Source of the DNA: Taibaiella helva
GTDB taxonomy: Bacteria > Bacteroidota > Bacteroidia > Chitinophagales > Chitinophagaceae
DNA: 64,000 nt
Direction of reading: 5' to 3'
Assembly (NCBI RefSeq): GCF_003545695.1
Contig: NZ_QUZZ01000002.1
Span: forward strand, 248,001 to 312,000
A program made the position numbers and the translations under genes. Below are positions 1 through 8,684 of the stretch, piece by piece. A model generated the notes under the pieces. The model was given only the letters and a program-made list of their open reading frames with translations. It made no database searches and was not told the DNA's origin. How positions within the stretch are numbered: the stretch's first letter is position 1; each line of letters begins with the position of its first letter.

Positions 1-639
1 CAGCCGTTGCCAGGGGAAGGGCCTCAGGCTGCGCAAATGCATTACGGCAGCCATAAAGATCATCAGGGGAAAAAAGAAAAAGGAATAGGCCTTGCTGAAA
101 TAGGCCAGGGAGCTCAGCAGGCCAAGCAGCAGCCATATCCATACCTTTTTGGTAAAGTCGCTGCGGAGCAGCAACAATAGCCCGAGGCTGAGAAAGAAAT
201 ATTGCCAGAAATCGGTAAAGGACTGGAAGTAAAGTGCGTACAGCCAGAAGCCGGCCGACATCAGCCCGAAGCACCAGCGTTCGAAGGTGGATGTCCTGAA
301 ACGGTTGAACAAGCGCTGTGTGCTGACCATAAGGCCGATCACCGAGACTGTATTGACCACGATGGCCGCGGTAAACAGCTCCAGGCCGCTTGCCTTTACC
401 AGCAAGGCCGTGAGCCAGCAGCCCATGGGGCTCCAGAAGGCATTAACGGCATGGTTGAAATTTCCTTCCAGGTATTGCTTCGCAATGTTGAGGTAGCACA
501 GGGCGTCGCTGTCCACATAATAGCGCATATGCGGCCAGGTCGCCCATACCAGCAGTACCAGCAGCAGCGGGGGAAAAAGGTAAACCGGCCATTGCGGTCC
601 GGATGAGGTCTGTGACCGGGATACAAGATGATCGCTCAT
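1..639 (-). CDS. Membrane glycosyltransferase, GT39/ArnT-like (3' end beyond window)
   Basis: The gene enters from the left edge on the minus strand, so only its first 213 codons are visible; there is no stop before position 1. The product starts MSDHLVSRSQTSSG, followed by a hydrophobic segment (about residues 18-34) and then YYVDSDALCYLNIAKQYLEG. This acidic residue pair after the first membrane helix, with the later NAFWSPMGCW, is the pattern of polyprenol-dependent GT39/ArnT/PMT-type enzymes, which move a sugar from a lipid carrier on the outer face of the inner membrane. More hydrophobic segments follow (LLLLRSDFTKKVWIWLLLGL and beyond). The acceptor and donor cannot be read from this fragment. 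The ATG at 637-639 is the first start in the open frame. The family call is moderate; that it is a polytopic membrane protein is clear. Confidence 0.7.
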   Translation of the reverse strand, partial: MSDHLVSRSQTSSGPQWPVYLFPPLLLVLLVWATWPHMRYYVDSDALCYLNIAKQYLEGNFNHAVNAFWSPMGCWLTALLVKASGLELFTAAIVVNTVSVIGLMVSTQRLFNRFRTSTFERWCFGLMSAGFWLYALYFQSFTDFWQYFFLSLGLLLLLRSDFTKKVWIWLLLGLLSSLAYFSKAYSFFFFPLMIFMAAVMHLRSLRPFPWQRL

Positions 640-815
640 GGGCAGCAGGTACCGGAACAACGGAAGATGGTTTCCGGCAAGCCGTAAAATTAAGGCAATC
701 AGCGATAGGAAGCGGTGAGCCGGAAGAAAACTGCTGCTGTGTGGAAATTTTCTAAATTGGCATCTTTATTCCAGAGGATTTGTTGTGAAGATAGGTCATT
801 TATTAAAGGCAGTCA

Positions 816-1367
816 TTGTCCAGGGATCACTTACATATCGCCGATGAAGAGTTGCTCGCCCGTTTCAGGGCCGATGGCAACAGCGATTGGCTCGGCATTT
901 TGCTGGAGCGTTATACCATGCTGCTTTTCGGCGTATGCATGAAATACCTGCGGCAGCAGGATGCTGCCCGTGATGCTGTGCAGCAGGTCTTCCTGAAGGC
1001 CTTGTCGGAGATACCCAAGTACCCGATCGACAATATAGGCGGCTGGCTCTACCAGGTAGCCCGCAACCTTTGCCTGAGCCAGCTTCGTGGCAAAAAGGAA
1101 TACGCAGATGAAGCGCCGCTGCAATTTATGGCGCAGCCGGAGGAAGTACCCTTATCTTTGCTGATCGAAAAGGAAAGGGATATTGACCGGCTGAAAGCAG
1201 AGCTGGCCACCCTGAAAGAAGAGCAGCGGGTATGCGTGGCGGCCTTTTACCTGGAAAAGAAAAGTTACCAGCAGATCGCCGGCCAGACAGGCTATAGCGT
1301 GAAGCAGGTAAAAAGCCATATTCAGAACGGAAAACGGAACCTGAGGATTAAAATGGAATCTCATTGA
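816..1367 (+). CDS. RNA polymerase sigma factor, ECF (sigma-70 family)
   Basis: A 183-residue ECF sigma factor. Region 2 is visible at about residues 25-95 (ERYTMLLFGVCMKYL, DAARDAVQQVFLKAL, GGWLYQVARNLCLSQLRGKK) and region 4 at about 130-180 (LKEEQRVCVAAFYLEKKSYQQIA, then the recognition helix GYSVKQVKSHIQNGKRNL). It would direct RNA polymerase to a regulon that cannot be read from this window. An in-frame stop at 804-806 limits the start. TTG at 816 has AAAGG six bases upstream and gives a natural N-terminus (MSRDHLHIADEELLARF), so I chose it although TTG is rare. A small membrane protein follows about 57 bases downstream on the same strand and may be its anti-sigma partner, a frequent pairing for ECF factors in this phylum. 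Confidence 0.88.
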   Translation: MSRDHLHIADEELLARFRADGNSDWLGILLERYTMLLFGVCMKYLRQQDAARDAVQQVFLKALSEIPKYPIDNIGGWLYQVARNLCLSQLRGKKEYADEAPLQFMAQPEEVPLSLLIEKERDIDRLKAELATLKEEQRVCVAAFYLEKKSYQQIAGQTGYSVKQVKSHIQNGKRNLRIKMESH

Positions 1368-1424
1368 CCCGGAAGCCTGTATTTAAATCTTTGTATCGTG
1401 CCGAAAAGAAACAGAACAGAGGGA

Positions 1425-1757
1425 ATGCATCACAGCGATATAGACGAAGCGCAGCTGCTCGCCTATATCGAAGGCAGCCTGACGCCCGAAGAGCAGTTCC
1501 GGCTCGAAACCTTGCTGGACCAGGACCCTTTTCTGAGCGATGCGATAGACGGCCTGTCGGCGATAGAAGATAAAGCCCAGTTGAGAATGATCGCCGGGCA
1601 GATCAACGCCCAGCTTCGCAGGCAGATACAAAGTCGCAGAAAGCACCGCCGGCGCCGGCCCCGGCTGGACAATCATTGGGGCTGGATTTTTGTGCTGGTG
1701 CTGCTGTTGCTGGTGCTGTTGAGCTGGTGGGTCATCAGGCAAATGCCCACCCGCTGA
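1425..1757 (+). CDS. Small membrane protein, possible anti-sigma factor
   Basis: A 110-residue protein. Its cytoplasmic N-terminal part (HHSDIDEAQLLAYIEGSLTP, then EEQFRLETLLDQDPFLSDAIDGL) resembles the helical N-termini of anti-sigma-like and zf-HC2-like proteins but lacks Cys ligands. A very basic stretch follows (RRQIQSRRKHRRRRPR), then one membrane helix near the C-terminus (WIFVLVLLLLVLLSWWVI). The position just after the ECF sigma gene supports an anti-sigma role; this is inference from context and topology. An upstream GTG at 1398 would add nine residues. I prefer the ATG at 1425 because MHHSDIDEAQLLAYIEG looks like a natural N-terminus, although the purine-rich GAGGGA sits very close to it. 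It ends 3 bases before the stop of the convergent LytTR gene. Confidence 0.6.
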   Translation: MHHSDIDEAQLLAYIEGSLTPEEQFRLETLLDQDPFLSDAIDGLSAIEDKAQLRMIAGQINAQLRRQIQSRRKHRRRRPRLDNHWGWIFVLVLLLLVLLSWWVIRQMPTR

Positions 1758-1760
1758 TGC

Positions 1761-2516
1761 TCAGCCGCTGAAGGCCTGTAACAGCGCAGCTTTCCTTCGG
1801 GCCGACACTTCCAGCACTTCCCTTCCCTGCAGGGTAATATACCCGCCTCCATTCTTTCCTTTATGGTATTCGATCACCTGGCTGGGATTGACCAGGTGCT
1901 TGTGATGAATACGCAAAAAACCATAACGTTTCAATTCTGATTCATAATCGCCCAGGGACCTTGATGCGACAATACTGCTATGGTCGGTAAACAGGATCAG
2001 CGTGTAGTTGCCCGACGCCTCGCAGCGGACGATATCGTCCACATTCACCAAGGAAAAGCCGTTCAGCGTCGGTATTCTGATCTTCCTGATCTTCATTTGC
2101 CGTTGAAACTGGTCCAGCAGATCGGGCAGTAGGGCGCCGCTATCGCCCGGGCTGCGGCCGGAGGCTTTACGTACCGCTGCAATAAACTCTTCCCGGTTAA
2201 CCGGTTTCATCAGGTAGTCCAGCACCGAGGCTTTGATAGCCTTTAGGGCATAGTGATCGTATGCCGTAACCAGGATCACCCGGGGCAGGAATTCCCGGCA
2301 GGCATCCAGGAGATCAAAAGCTGTTCCGTCGGGCATTTCGATATCCAGGAATACCAGGTCGGGCTGAACCGACCGGATAAGCGCCATGCCCTGTGCGACA
2401 TTCTCTGCCATGCCGCATAGCTGCAAATGGGGAAAGCATTGTTCCAGCAGCAGAGCGATGATGTTCCTGCCGTCGGCTTCATCGTCGATAATAACGATTT
2501 TGCTGAAAAGTTCCAT
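1761..2516 (-). CDS. LytTR-family response regulator
   Basis: 251 residues in two domains. The receiver domain (about 5-120) starts KIVIIDDEADGRN, has the phospho-acceptor Asp near residue 58 (LVFLDIEMPDG), the switch Thr in ILVTAYDHYALKAI, and the conserved Lys in DYLMKPVNREEF. The LytTR DNA-binding domain (about 150-250) shows DIVRCEASGNYTLI, then YGFLRIHHKHLVNPSQVIEY. Such proteins bind paired direct repeats when phosphorylated. It lies 93 bases downstream of the 990-residue sensor kinase on the same strand, which has the LytS-type histidine kinase core that normally pairs with LytTR regulators, so the two form a likely two-component system. The repeats at 5672-5720 are candidate binding sites (inference). 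Confidence 0.92.
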   Translation of the reverse strand: MELFSKIVIIDDEADGRNIIALLLEQCFPHLQLCGMAENVAQGMALIRSVQPDLVFLDIEMPDGTAFDLLDACREFLPRVILVTAYDHYALKAIKASVLDYLMKPVNREEFIAAVRKASGRSPGDSGALLPDLLDQFQRQMKIRKIRIPTLNGFSLVNVDDIVRCEASGNYTLILFTDHSSIVASRSLGDYESELKRYGFLRIHHKHLVNPSQVIEYHKGKNGGGYITLQGREVLEVSARRKAALLQAFSG

Positions 2517-2609
2517 AGTAGGGTTGCCTGGGTTTATGATTCAAAGAAACGACCTGCGCCAGGCCGGATCAAATTTTTTAAACGAATGCGGCTTTTCCTT
2601 CCACAAATG

Positions 2610-5582
2610 CTATCGTGTGCCGGGTGACGGTTCATAAAGATATTCCATGTCGATACACACAACTGCGCCTGTAGTTCCGGGAGTATGATCCTGCCTGTTG
2701 AACGAATGGATCTGTATGTCCAGGTTGAACAGCTCATTGTAAGAATGGGCCCTGGTGCCTGAAAGCCTCAGCCCCAGCGCGCCGGGCCGGCTGTGGCCCG
2801 AGAAGCCGGCGCCATTGTCCTGTATGATTATCCGCAGGCGACCCGCTTCCAGGCCGAAACGGATAAGCAGGGTACCTTCTTCCTGCCCGGCGATGCCATG
2901 CTTTAAGGCATTTTCAACATAAGGCTGTATCAGCATGGCGGGCAGCATGGCAGCCTGGACCACGGCAGGATCTATCTCTACCTGGTAAGTCAGCTTATCT
3001 TTAAAGCGCAGCTTTTCCAGCTGAAGGTAAAGCGACAGGTAGCCGGCTTCTTCGTCGAGCCGTATAAAAGCCTGCCGGGAATAGTGCATGGTCATACGGA
3101 TCAGGCGGGCAAAAAGATCGAGGTACAGCCGGGCCTGCTCATGCTCCGCCTTGTAGTTCAGGTATTGGATCGAATTGAGGCAATTGTAGATGAAATGAGG
3201 ATTGATCTGCGCCTTGATAGCTTCCAGCTCCAGCTCGGCGAGCCTTCTCTTTTCCTGCACTTTCTCCAGCCGCTTGCGTTCCCGGCGAAGTACCCAGTAG
3301 TGCAAAATTGAAAATAGGGTTACTGCTATAACAACAAAGACAGCCACAGTAAAATAGAAAGTCTGCCAGAAGGCAGGGCGGACCAGGATCAGGAGCGCTA
3401 CGTCCTGCCGGCTCCGGATACCCTTCGCATTAAGCGCGTACGCTTCAAAGCGGTACTCACCCGGAGGCAGGCGGGTAAAACGGATATCTGACTCGGCAGC
3501 TGGTATCCATTCCTGCTGGAAAGGGTACAAGCGGTAATAGTAACGCAGGCTGCCGAGGCTTTCATAGGAGATCGCGCTGAGGTTGAGGTACAGATCGCGA
3601 TGCTTATGATCCAGGACAATCTTTTTTCCCGGTTTCCGGAAGCTTAATTCGCTAGCCTGAACCGTGTTAAGGTAAATGGCCGGCGCGGACATGATCTCTC
3701 TTAAGCTGTCTTTGAGCGGGATGACACCAATGCCGTCAGCAGTGGCTATATAGGCGGTATCCCTGCTCACAAAAATGCTGTTGATATTATTGGAAGGAAG
3801 CCCGTCATAAAAAGTATAATTCCTTGACGACTGCAGTGCGCCTGTTTTTCCGAAGATGAGCTGCCAGGCGCCATTGTCTGAAGCCACCCAGTAAATACTG
3901 TCGTTTTGCCGGTAAAGGTCCCGGATACGTTCCGGCTGGCCATCCTTTGTCTGCACGGCAGCTATTCGGCCGTCGGTAGTGTAACGGTGCAGGCCGCGGG
4001 CATTGGTGCCCACAAGCACGCTTCCGTCCGCCATCGTCTGCAGGTCGGAGATATAGCTTTCCTTCAGTGCCGGATGGCCTGTTCTCCCGGCAATCCCTCC
4101 AAGACCTTGCAGGATGTACAATCCGCAGGAAGTGCCCGTCAGTATGCTGTCTCTGCCAAGTACGGCAACGGCTGTACACCGGTCGCGGAAAAGAACCTTT
4201 TCTTTACCGGTGCCGTTAAGAGAAGGGTAATACTTCAGGTTGTTGGTGGTGGCGAGCAGCAGGCCTTTGCCCTTGTAAAGGCAGCAGTCTTTTACATGCC
4301 CGAAAACATTCATGTAACGAAACGTACGGCGCGCAGGGTCGAAAAGAGCGAGGTTGGCAGCATACAGAAGGTATCGCCCATCGCCGGTAGGCAATACCTT
4401 GCGGATGCCCTGGATGAAAGAAGAATTGAGCCGGAAAGAACGTTTTTTCCGGTTATCGATGTAATCCAGCTCGGGACTGTTGATGTAGCCGATCAGCAGC
4501 CGGCCCTGCTCGTCGCCCGAAAGGGCCTTGGGCGTCTCCTGTCGTGCGGGAAAATTCTTTGTCAGCAGGGCATTCTGAAAGTGCTTTTGCGATAAAAAAT
4601 ACAAGGTATTGTTCCTGGAAGTCATCCATAGATTGCTGTTTCGGTCGATAAAAAGCGTATTAAGCGCCATGGGCTTCATAAACTGGAAGAAGTCGGCATC
4701 GGTGCCCTGCTCCACATGGCCATAGTAGGCCACCCCACCTTGTCCGTAAAATTTGATCCACAGGTGGGACAGGTTGTCAACCAGGATCTGGCAATCGGGG
4801 GAAGCGCCGGAAGGCAGGCGTATCGTGCGGACAGAATGTAATATGCTGTCGCCTTCGATGTACCGGTACGCGGTGATTTCCCGCTTTAATGGCCGGTACA
4901 TCAGGATATAGGGAGCGTTGCAATCTGCTGTCACCAGCAGACTCCGGCTATCGTGCCGTAGTTTTTTGTGCTGCTCATCGTAAAGATAACGGCTGGTGCG
5001 GGAGGAGCGCGCATAGTCCAGCAGATAAGATCCTTTGATGCCGATAATATGGTCGTTGAAGATATAGCGGAAGGTGAAGTCCCGGACAGGCAGGCGATAC
5101 ACCCTGAAGCTGTCGCCGGAAAAGCGATGCAGCAGCTGTGTACCGAAATTATTGGACAGCCAGCGATCGCCCGTTAACGGGTCTCGGGTAAGCACATTAA
5201 GGTCTCTTTGAGTAGTATCCAGCAGACGCAGATCTTCCCGGGCAGTGATCAGCTTCCCGTTTTTCAACAGGCGCAGGTTATGATTGACAGGGACCAGGAG
5301 AATGCAGTCTTTTCCCACCGGGCTACAGGAAATGATATCGACATCAGACGAGTGCCTGAGCTCCTGCAGCATACTGAATTTTCTTCCATCGAAACGCATG
5401 CCGCCATTGTCGGTTCCTATCCATAAAAAACCATCCGCATCCTGGTCGATCAGGTAACCTGTTGATGCTGTATAGCCGTCGAGCTGCGTATAGCGGCGCA
5501 TACCCGGCAGCTGAGCGCAAGCAGTGTAGCCTGCGCCGTAAAGCAGCAGCAGGAACAGGTATAGCTTACTGCCGATGCGCAT
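2610..5582 (-). CDS. Two-component propeller sensor histidine kinase (LytS-type)
   Basis: 990 residues. A signal peptide (KLYLFLLLLYGAGYTACAQ) leads into a periplasmic region of about 700 residues made of two-component propeller repeats; examples are GYLIDQDADGFLWIGTDNGG and SNLWMTSRNNTLYFL. A Y_Y_Y-type beta-sandwich follows (LPPGEYRFEAYALNAKG). One membrane helix (about 755-780, FYFTVAVFVVIAVTLFSIL) leads to a short coiled coil (RRERKRLEKVQEKRRLAELE). The cytoplasmic kinase core has the His motif INPHFIYNCLNSIQYL near residue 797 and an ATPase domain with MLIQPYVENALKHGI (N box) and IIIQDNGAGF (G box). The build resembles the sensors of polysaccharide-linked systems, but no glycan-use genes lie nearby, so the signal is unknown. 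It is probably co-transcribed with the downstream LytTR regulator and diverges from the T9SS gene at 5836. Confidence 0.92.
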   Translation of the reverse strand: MRIGSKLYLFLLLLYGAGYTACAQLPGMRRYTQLDGYTASTGYLIDQDADGFLWIGTDNGGMRFDGRKFSMLQELRHSSDVDIISCSPVGKDCILLVPVNHNLRLLKNGKLITAREDLRLLDTTQRDLNVLTRDPLTGDRWLSNNFGTQLLHRFSGDSFRVYRLPVRDFTFRYIFNDHIIGIKGSYLLDYARSSRTSRYLYDEQHKKLRHDSRSLLVTADCNAPYILMYRPLKREITAYRYIEGDSILHSVRTIRLPSGASPDCQILVDNLSHLWIKFYGQGGVAYYGHVEQGTDADFFQFMKPMALNTLFIDRNSNLWMTSRNNTLYFLSQKHFQNALLTKNFPARQETPKALSGDEQGRLLIGYINSPELDYIDNRKKRSFRLNSSFIQGIRKVLPTGDGRYLLYAANLALFDPARRTFRYMNVFGHVKDCCLYKGKGLLLATTNNLKYYPSLNGTGKEKVLFRDRCTAVAVLGRDSILTGTSCGLYILQGLGGIAGRTGHPALKESYISDLQTMADGSVLVGTNARGLHRYTTDGRIAAVQTKDGQPERIRDLYRQNDSIYWVASDNGAWQLIFGKTGALQSSRNYTFYDGLPSNNINSIFVSRDTAYIATADGIGVIPLKDSLREIMSAPAIYLNTVQASELSFRKPGKKIVLDHKHRDLYLNLSAISYESLGSLRYYYRLYPFQQEWIPAAESDIRFTRLPPGEYRFEAYALNAKGIRSRQDVALLILVRPAFWQTFYFTVAVFVVIAVTLFSILHYWVLRRERKRLEKVQEKRRLAELELEAIKAQINPHFIYNCLNSIQYLNYKAEHEQARLYLDLFARLIRMTMHYSRQAFIRLDEEAGYLSLYLQLEKLRFKDKLTYQVEIDPAVVQAAMLPAMLIQPYVENALKHGIAGQEEGTLLIRFGLEAGRLRIIIQDNGAGFSGHSRPGALGLRLSGTRAHSYNELFNLDIQIHSFNRQDHTPGTTGAVVCIDMEYLYEPSPGTR

Positions 5583-5671
5583 AGACAGCTTAATTTAAAA
5601 ATGCTTTTGGTATTGGTGGTTTTAAAGATAATGGTTTTTTGTGCTTCCCATAGGGAAACGCTCAGCTATTT

Positions 5672-5720
5672 ACTTATTGCTTTAAAAGTACACTTATTGC
5701 TATAAGACGACACTTAATCA
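5672..5720. promoter_or_regulatory. Three 20-bp-phased direct repeats (ACTTATTGC), candidate LytTR operator
   Basis: ACTTATTGCT occurs at 5672, again identically at 5692, and in degenerate form (ACTTAATCAT) at 5712, spaced exactly 20 bases apart. They lie in the 253-base divergent region between the sensor kinase (starts at 5582, minus) and the T9SS gene (starts at 5836, plus). LytTR regulators typically bind short direct repeats about two helical turns apart, so these are plausible sites for the adjacent LytTR protein. Assignment to that regulator is inference. A CCAAAATTTTGG palindrome also lies in this gap, near 5792. Confidence 0.45.
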
Positions 5721-5835
5721 TTGGCGGTTGGCCGGGAAGCACATGGTTTACTAACTTGATGGTCAATATTATTTACTTCGACCTGACACCAAAATTTTGG
5801 CCACATTTAGACAAGTGTAAACGTGGCGCCCACTC

Positions 5836-7542
5836 ATGAAAAAGTGTAGCCTGGTCCTGTTCTCCTTATTCCTGTTGCTCGCCTCGTCCAATGCCCAGAA
5901 CCTCATACGGCATTTCCCCAACAGCGCCTCGGGTATCCGCTATGAACCGTCGGCCAACCAGTATATTCTTTTTGGAAGCATTGCGCCTCCCTTACTTTCG
6001 GGTATGGACAACACCGGTCCGGCCGGTCCGCTGCCCCGAATCCAGCTGCAGGCGCTCGACGATCAGTTGAATACTTTATGGTTGAAAACCTACGCTACAC
6101 AAACCGAGGTCAGCTACGCCCTGAGTGTGCAGGGAAGCTGCCGCAAGCTGATCAACGCCTTTTATACCGCAAGCGCCATAAGGACGGCAGACGGAGGCTA
6201 TCTTATCTGCGGCAGAAGCCGGCAGAATCCCGAGATCAGCGGCTGCTCCGGAATTCCCTTTTTTAACCAGCCTTTTTTGCTGAAAACAAACAGCAGCGGC
6301 GCTGTTATGTGGTATAAGCGCTATGATGTGGAAGGTGACTTCAGCGCCGTGGTGGAAGACCGGGCCACGGGGCGGCTGATCGCCTGCGGTAGTATGAATG
6401 GCTACTATTCCGACGGGCTGATCGTGTGTACGGATCCGGCAGGTAATGTGCTCTGGAGCCGCGGCGATAAAGTGCCGGATCCTTATCCGGGCGCCAATCT
6501 CAGCACCAGCTATTCCCGGATCATTCCCTTTACTACAGCAGGTGGCCAGTTTTGCTATGCCCTGGCAGGCAATGCCGATCAGAGGGGGATGGGCGTAGAC
6601 GGCGGCATCCTCATTACCCTGATCGATGCCTACGGGTCTTTTTATCATGATGCCATGGTACACCAGGGTGCCTTTCATATGTTCCCCAAATGCTTTGACG
6701 TTGCCGATGCCGGCGGCGGAAAGCTGGTGTTGACCGGCTCTTCTATTGACGCTTCCGGCGGCTATCCCTGCGGCAGCGATCTCAGTTCTGCGCTCATTAT
6801 GATCAAGCTGGATCCTACGACCCTTGTGGTCGATTTTTTCAAGCAGTACAACAAGGTACCCGGGACCTATTCCTATGGCGTAGGGCTTAAAGTGTGGCAG
6901 CGCGGGCTGCTCACCCGTTACTGTATATCTGGCTCATACAGCGGCACCGCCATTTACCTGGAAACAGACGACAACGGCAATGTGCTTCGTTATACGCCGC
7001 ACAATCCTTCCGACATTTCCGACGGCGGTCTTATGACGATGAATACCCTGGGCAACTATCCGGTATACTCCGGTGGATATCCCGGAGGCACTGCTGTTGT
7101 CCGTAATAACTATGGCTTCGATTGCGCCAGTGATATTGCAGTACCGGTAACGGATCTGCCCTCCGTAAATGCACCCTCGGATCATTATGGATTTTCCTTG
7201 CCGGTTATCGAGGAAGTAATGCTCAGCTACGACGTACCTTATAGCGAATACGATGCCTGCGGTCTTCCCAAACCCGGAACTACCGGCCTGGCTATGCAGC
7301 CTGGCACACAGGCAATCGCGCTTTTCCCCAACCCGGCACACAACACGCTCCAGGTGCAAACCGGAGACGACAGGGAAGCACAGGTTACCGTTTATGACCT
7401 TACCGGCCGCGAAATCCTCCGGAAAAAAGTTACAGGAACCTCATTCAGTCTCCCAGTTGCTTCATTGGTGCCGGGTATCTATGGCCTGCGCATAGCGGAC
7501 CGGAACGGCCAGGTGCAGCATGCCCGGTTTGTAAAAGAATAA
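5836..7542 (+). CDS. Secreted protein with type IX secretion (type A) sorting domain
   Basis: 568 residues. A Sec signal peptide (MKKCSLVLFSLFLLLASSNAQ) is followed by about 450 residues rich in repeats of the form GGYLICGRS, GRLIACGSMNG, GGKLVLTGSS, each with short strands and a 'Gly-x-Val/Leu-Trp' motif (AVMWYKRYD, GNVLWSRGD). This is typical of beta-propeller proteins reporting 'recorded value' repeats. The last 80 or so residues form a type A sorting domain: ALFPNPAHNTLQVQT, VTVYDLTGREILRKKV, SLPVASLVPGIYGLRI, ending ARFVKE. The protein should cross the outer membrane through the T9SS and be anchored or released. No enzyme active site was recognised. It diverges from the sensor kinase gene and lies 93 bases upstream of the lanthipeptide-like gene on the same strand. 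Confidence 0.85.
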   Translation: MKKCSLVLFSLFLLLASSNAQNLIRHFPNSASGIRYEPSANQYILFGSIAPPLLSGMDNTGPAGPLPRIQLQALDDQLNTLWLKTYATQTEVSYALSVQGSCRKLINAFYTASAIRTADGGYLICGRSRQNPEISGCSGIPFFNQPFLLKTNSSGAVMWYKRYDVEGDFSAVVEDRATGRLIACGSMNGYYSDGLIVCTDPAGNVLWSRGDKVPDPYPGANLSTSYSRIIPFTTAGGQFCYALAGNADQRGMGVDGGILITLIDAYGSFYHDAMVHQGAFHMFPKCFDVADAGGGKLVLTGSSIDASGGYPCGSDLSSALIMIKLDPTTLVVDFFKQYNKVPGTYSYGVGLKVWQRGLLTRYCISGSYSGTAIYLETDDNGNVLRYTPHNPSDISDGGLMTMNTLGNYPVYSGGYPGGTAVVRNNYGFDCASDIAVPVTDLPSVNAPSDHYGFSLPVIEEVMLSYDVPYSEYDACGLPKPGTTGLAMQPGTQAIALFPNPAHNTLQVQTGDDREAQVTVYDLTGREILRKKVTGTSFSLPVASLVPGIYGLRIADRNGQVQHARFVKE

Positions 7543-7635
7543 TGGTAGCTGACCGGTAGCCGGTTCTTAATAGAAAGATCGCCGAACAACCGCCCCATGG
7601 CGCGACAGGGGAGGGCCCTTAACAAAAACATCTTT

Positions 7636-7890
7636 ATGAAAAAGAAAGTAGTGAAGCTGAGCAAGCTCAGCCTGAACAAAGAAACAATCGGATCACTGTC
7701 ATCAGATAAGGTGATCGGTGGTGTATCGGAGCTAGCCAGCTGCATCTGCCTCACCAGGGAATTCATTGATGACACCTGCAGGTTTGGTTGTAGCAATACC
7801 TGTCCCGGACCCAGCAATGGAGACCCCTGCCAGACCGGTGGTTGTCCTTCTATAGATACCCATTGCGCCGGTTGCGGTATCGGCGGATAA
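7636..7890 (+). CDS. Class I lanthipeptide-like precursor peptide (orphan)
   Basis: 84 residues. The leader (about 1-29) is MKKKVVKLSKLSLNKETIGS, then LSSDKVIGG; the LSLNKETI block followed by a GG cleavage motif is characteristic of Bacteroidota class I lanthipeptide precursors (the pinensin type). The 55-residue core is rich in Cys (36, 38, 48, 52, 56, 65, 70, 77, 80) and in Ser/Thr, as needed for thioether rings. The ATG at 7636 is preferred over the longer frame from 7597, because the leader then starts in the standard MKKK form. A second gene with the same leader type is at 16759-16911. No LanB, LanC, protease or exporter is encoded within the window, so modification would need enzymes elsewhere. 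Whether the core is really modified is unknown. A strong hairpin terminator follows at 7944-7978. Confidence 0.75.
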   Translation: MKKKVVKLSKLSLNKETIGSLSSDKVIGGVSELASCICLTREFIDDTCRFGCSNTCPGPSNGDPCQTGGCPSIDTHCAGCGIGG

Positions 7891-7943
7891 ATAGCTGTTA
7901 CCTGGAATTTTTTTAGCAATACCTGTCCTCATGAATAACCATG

Positions 7944-7978
7944 GCAAAAGGCTGTCCGTACATTGGACAGCCTTTTGC
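7944..7978. terminator. Intrinsic terminator (bidirectional)
   Basis: A perfect inverted repeat GCAAAAGGCTGTCC / GGACAGCCTTTTGC with a 7-base loop. It lies 54 bases after the lanthipeptide-like gene and upstream of the ssb stop codon, so it can serve transcripts from both sides. Confidence 0.8.
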
Positions 7979-8103
7979 TCCTTTCACGGGCATTATGCTT
8001 AAAGGTAGGGTATAGGGGCCCGGTTATACCGCCGCGAGCGGCTTTATGTGTTTCGTCGGCTCATTCCATATGGAGGGTGCTGAATCTGGAAGAATGATCC
8101 TTT

Positions 8104-8502
8104 CTAGAATGGCAGCCCGTCATCTTCGGGTTCTGCCAGGGCGGCCGCCGGCTCTGCCTGCTCCTGCTGCTTTTTGTCCAACAGCATCATGCTCACCGCC
8201 CTGATCTCGGTAATGTACTTTTTGGCTCCGGTGTTGTCGGTATAGGATCGATTGACCAGCTTGCCTTCCAGCATCACATAGCTGCCTTTGTGAAATTGCT
8301 GCTCGGCGCGTTCGGCCAGTTTTTCCCAGGCATTAATGCTGTGCCAGGTCGTTTCAGCCTTCCACTCGCCGCTGGCAGTGCGGTAGCTTTCATTGGTGGC
8401 CATGCGCAGGCGGGCCACTTTGGTGCCGTTCTCCAGGGTTTTCATTTCGGGGGCTGCGCCCAGGTGTCCAATCAGTTGAACTCGGTTTCTTAAAGTGCTC
8501 AT
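8104..8502 (-). CDS. ssb: Single-stranded DNA-binding protein
   Basis: 132 residues. The OB fold is recognisable from MSTLRNRVQLIGHLGAAPEM, then GTKVARLRMATNES, the aromatic WKAETTWHSINAWEKLAE, and GSYVMLEGKLVNRSYTD. A short acidic tail ends in EDDGLPF, the protein-interaction tip typical of SSB. It coats single-stranded DNA during replication, recombination and repair. The open frame extends 34 codons upstream, but MSTLRN at 8502 matches the family start and the upstream residues (MASCHPHLCF...) do not. The tail is short and the linker is rich in Ala, Glu and Gln. It stands alone, with no rpsF/rpsR or mutY beside it, so it could be a second SSB copy; this cannot be settled from the window. 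Confidence 0.92.
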   Translation of the reverse strand: MSTLRNRVQLIGHLGAAPEMKTLENGTKVARLRMATNESYRTASGEWKAETTWHSINAWEKLAERAEQQFHKGSYVMLEGKLVNRSYTDNTGAKKYITEIRAVSMMLLDKKQQEQAEPAAALAEPEDDGLPF

Positions 8503-8684
8503 AATATAAAATTTAAAAAATGAAAAAATGGATATTGCTGTTTTGTGGTTGCGTCGGTCTTTCCGGTCAACGCTGAAGCAAAGATGGGGGTGGCATGAAG
8601 CCATAGCCGGTTTTTAACCATTTATGAGCGGATGTAACTGATTGTTGTCGTTTGAAAACGGAAATTTTTCCGTAGCTTTAGGGA

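Noticed and set aside
202-606. Plus-strand frame of 134 codons opposite the glycosyltransferase gene
   Set aside because: The minus strand in this stretch has a clear membrane-protein sequence running to the window edge; the plus frame has no domain and is its shadow.
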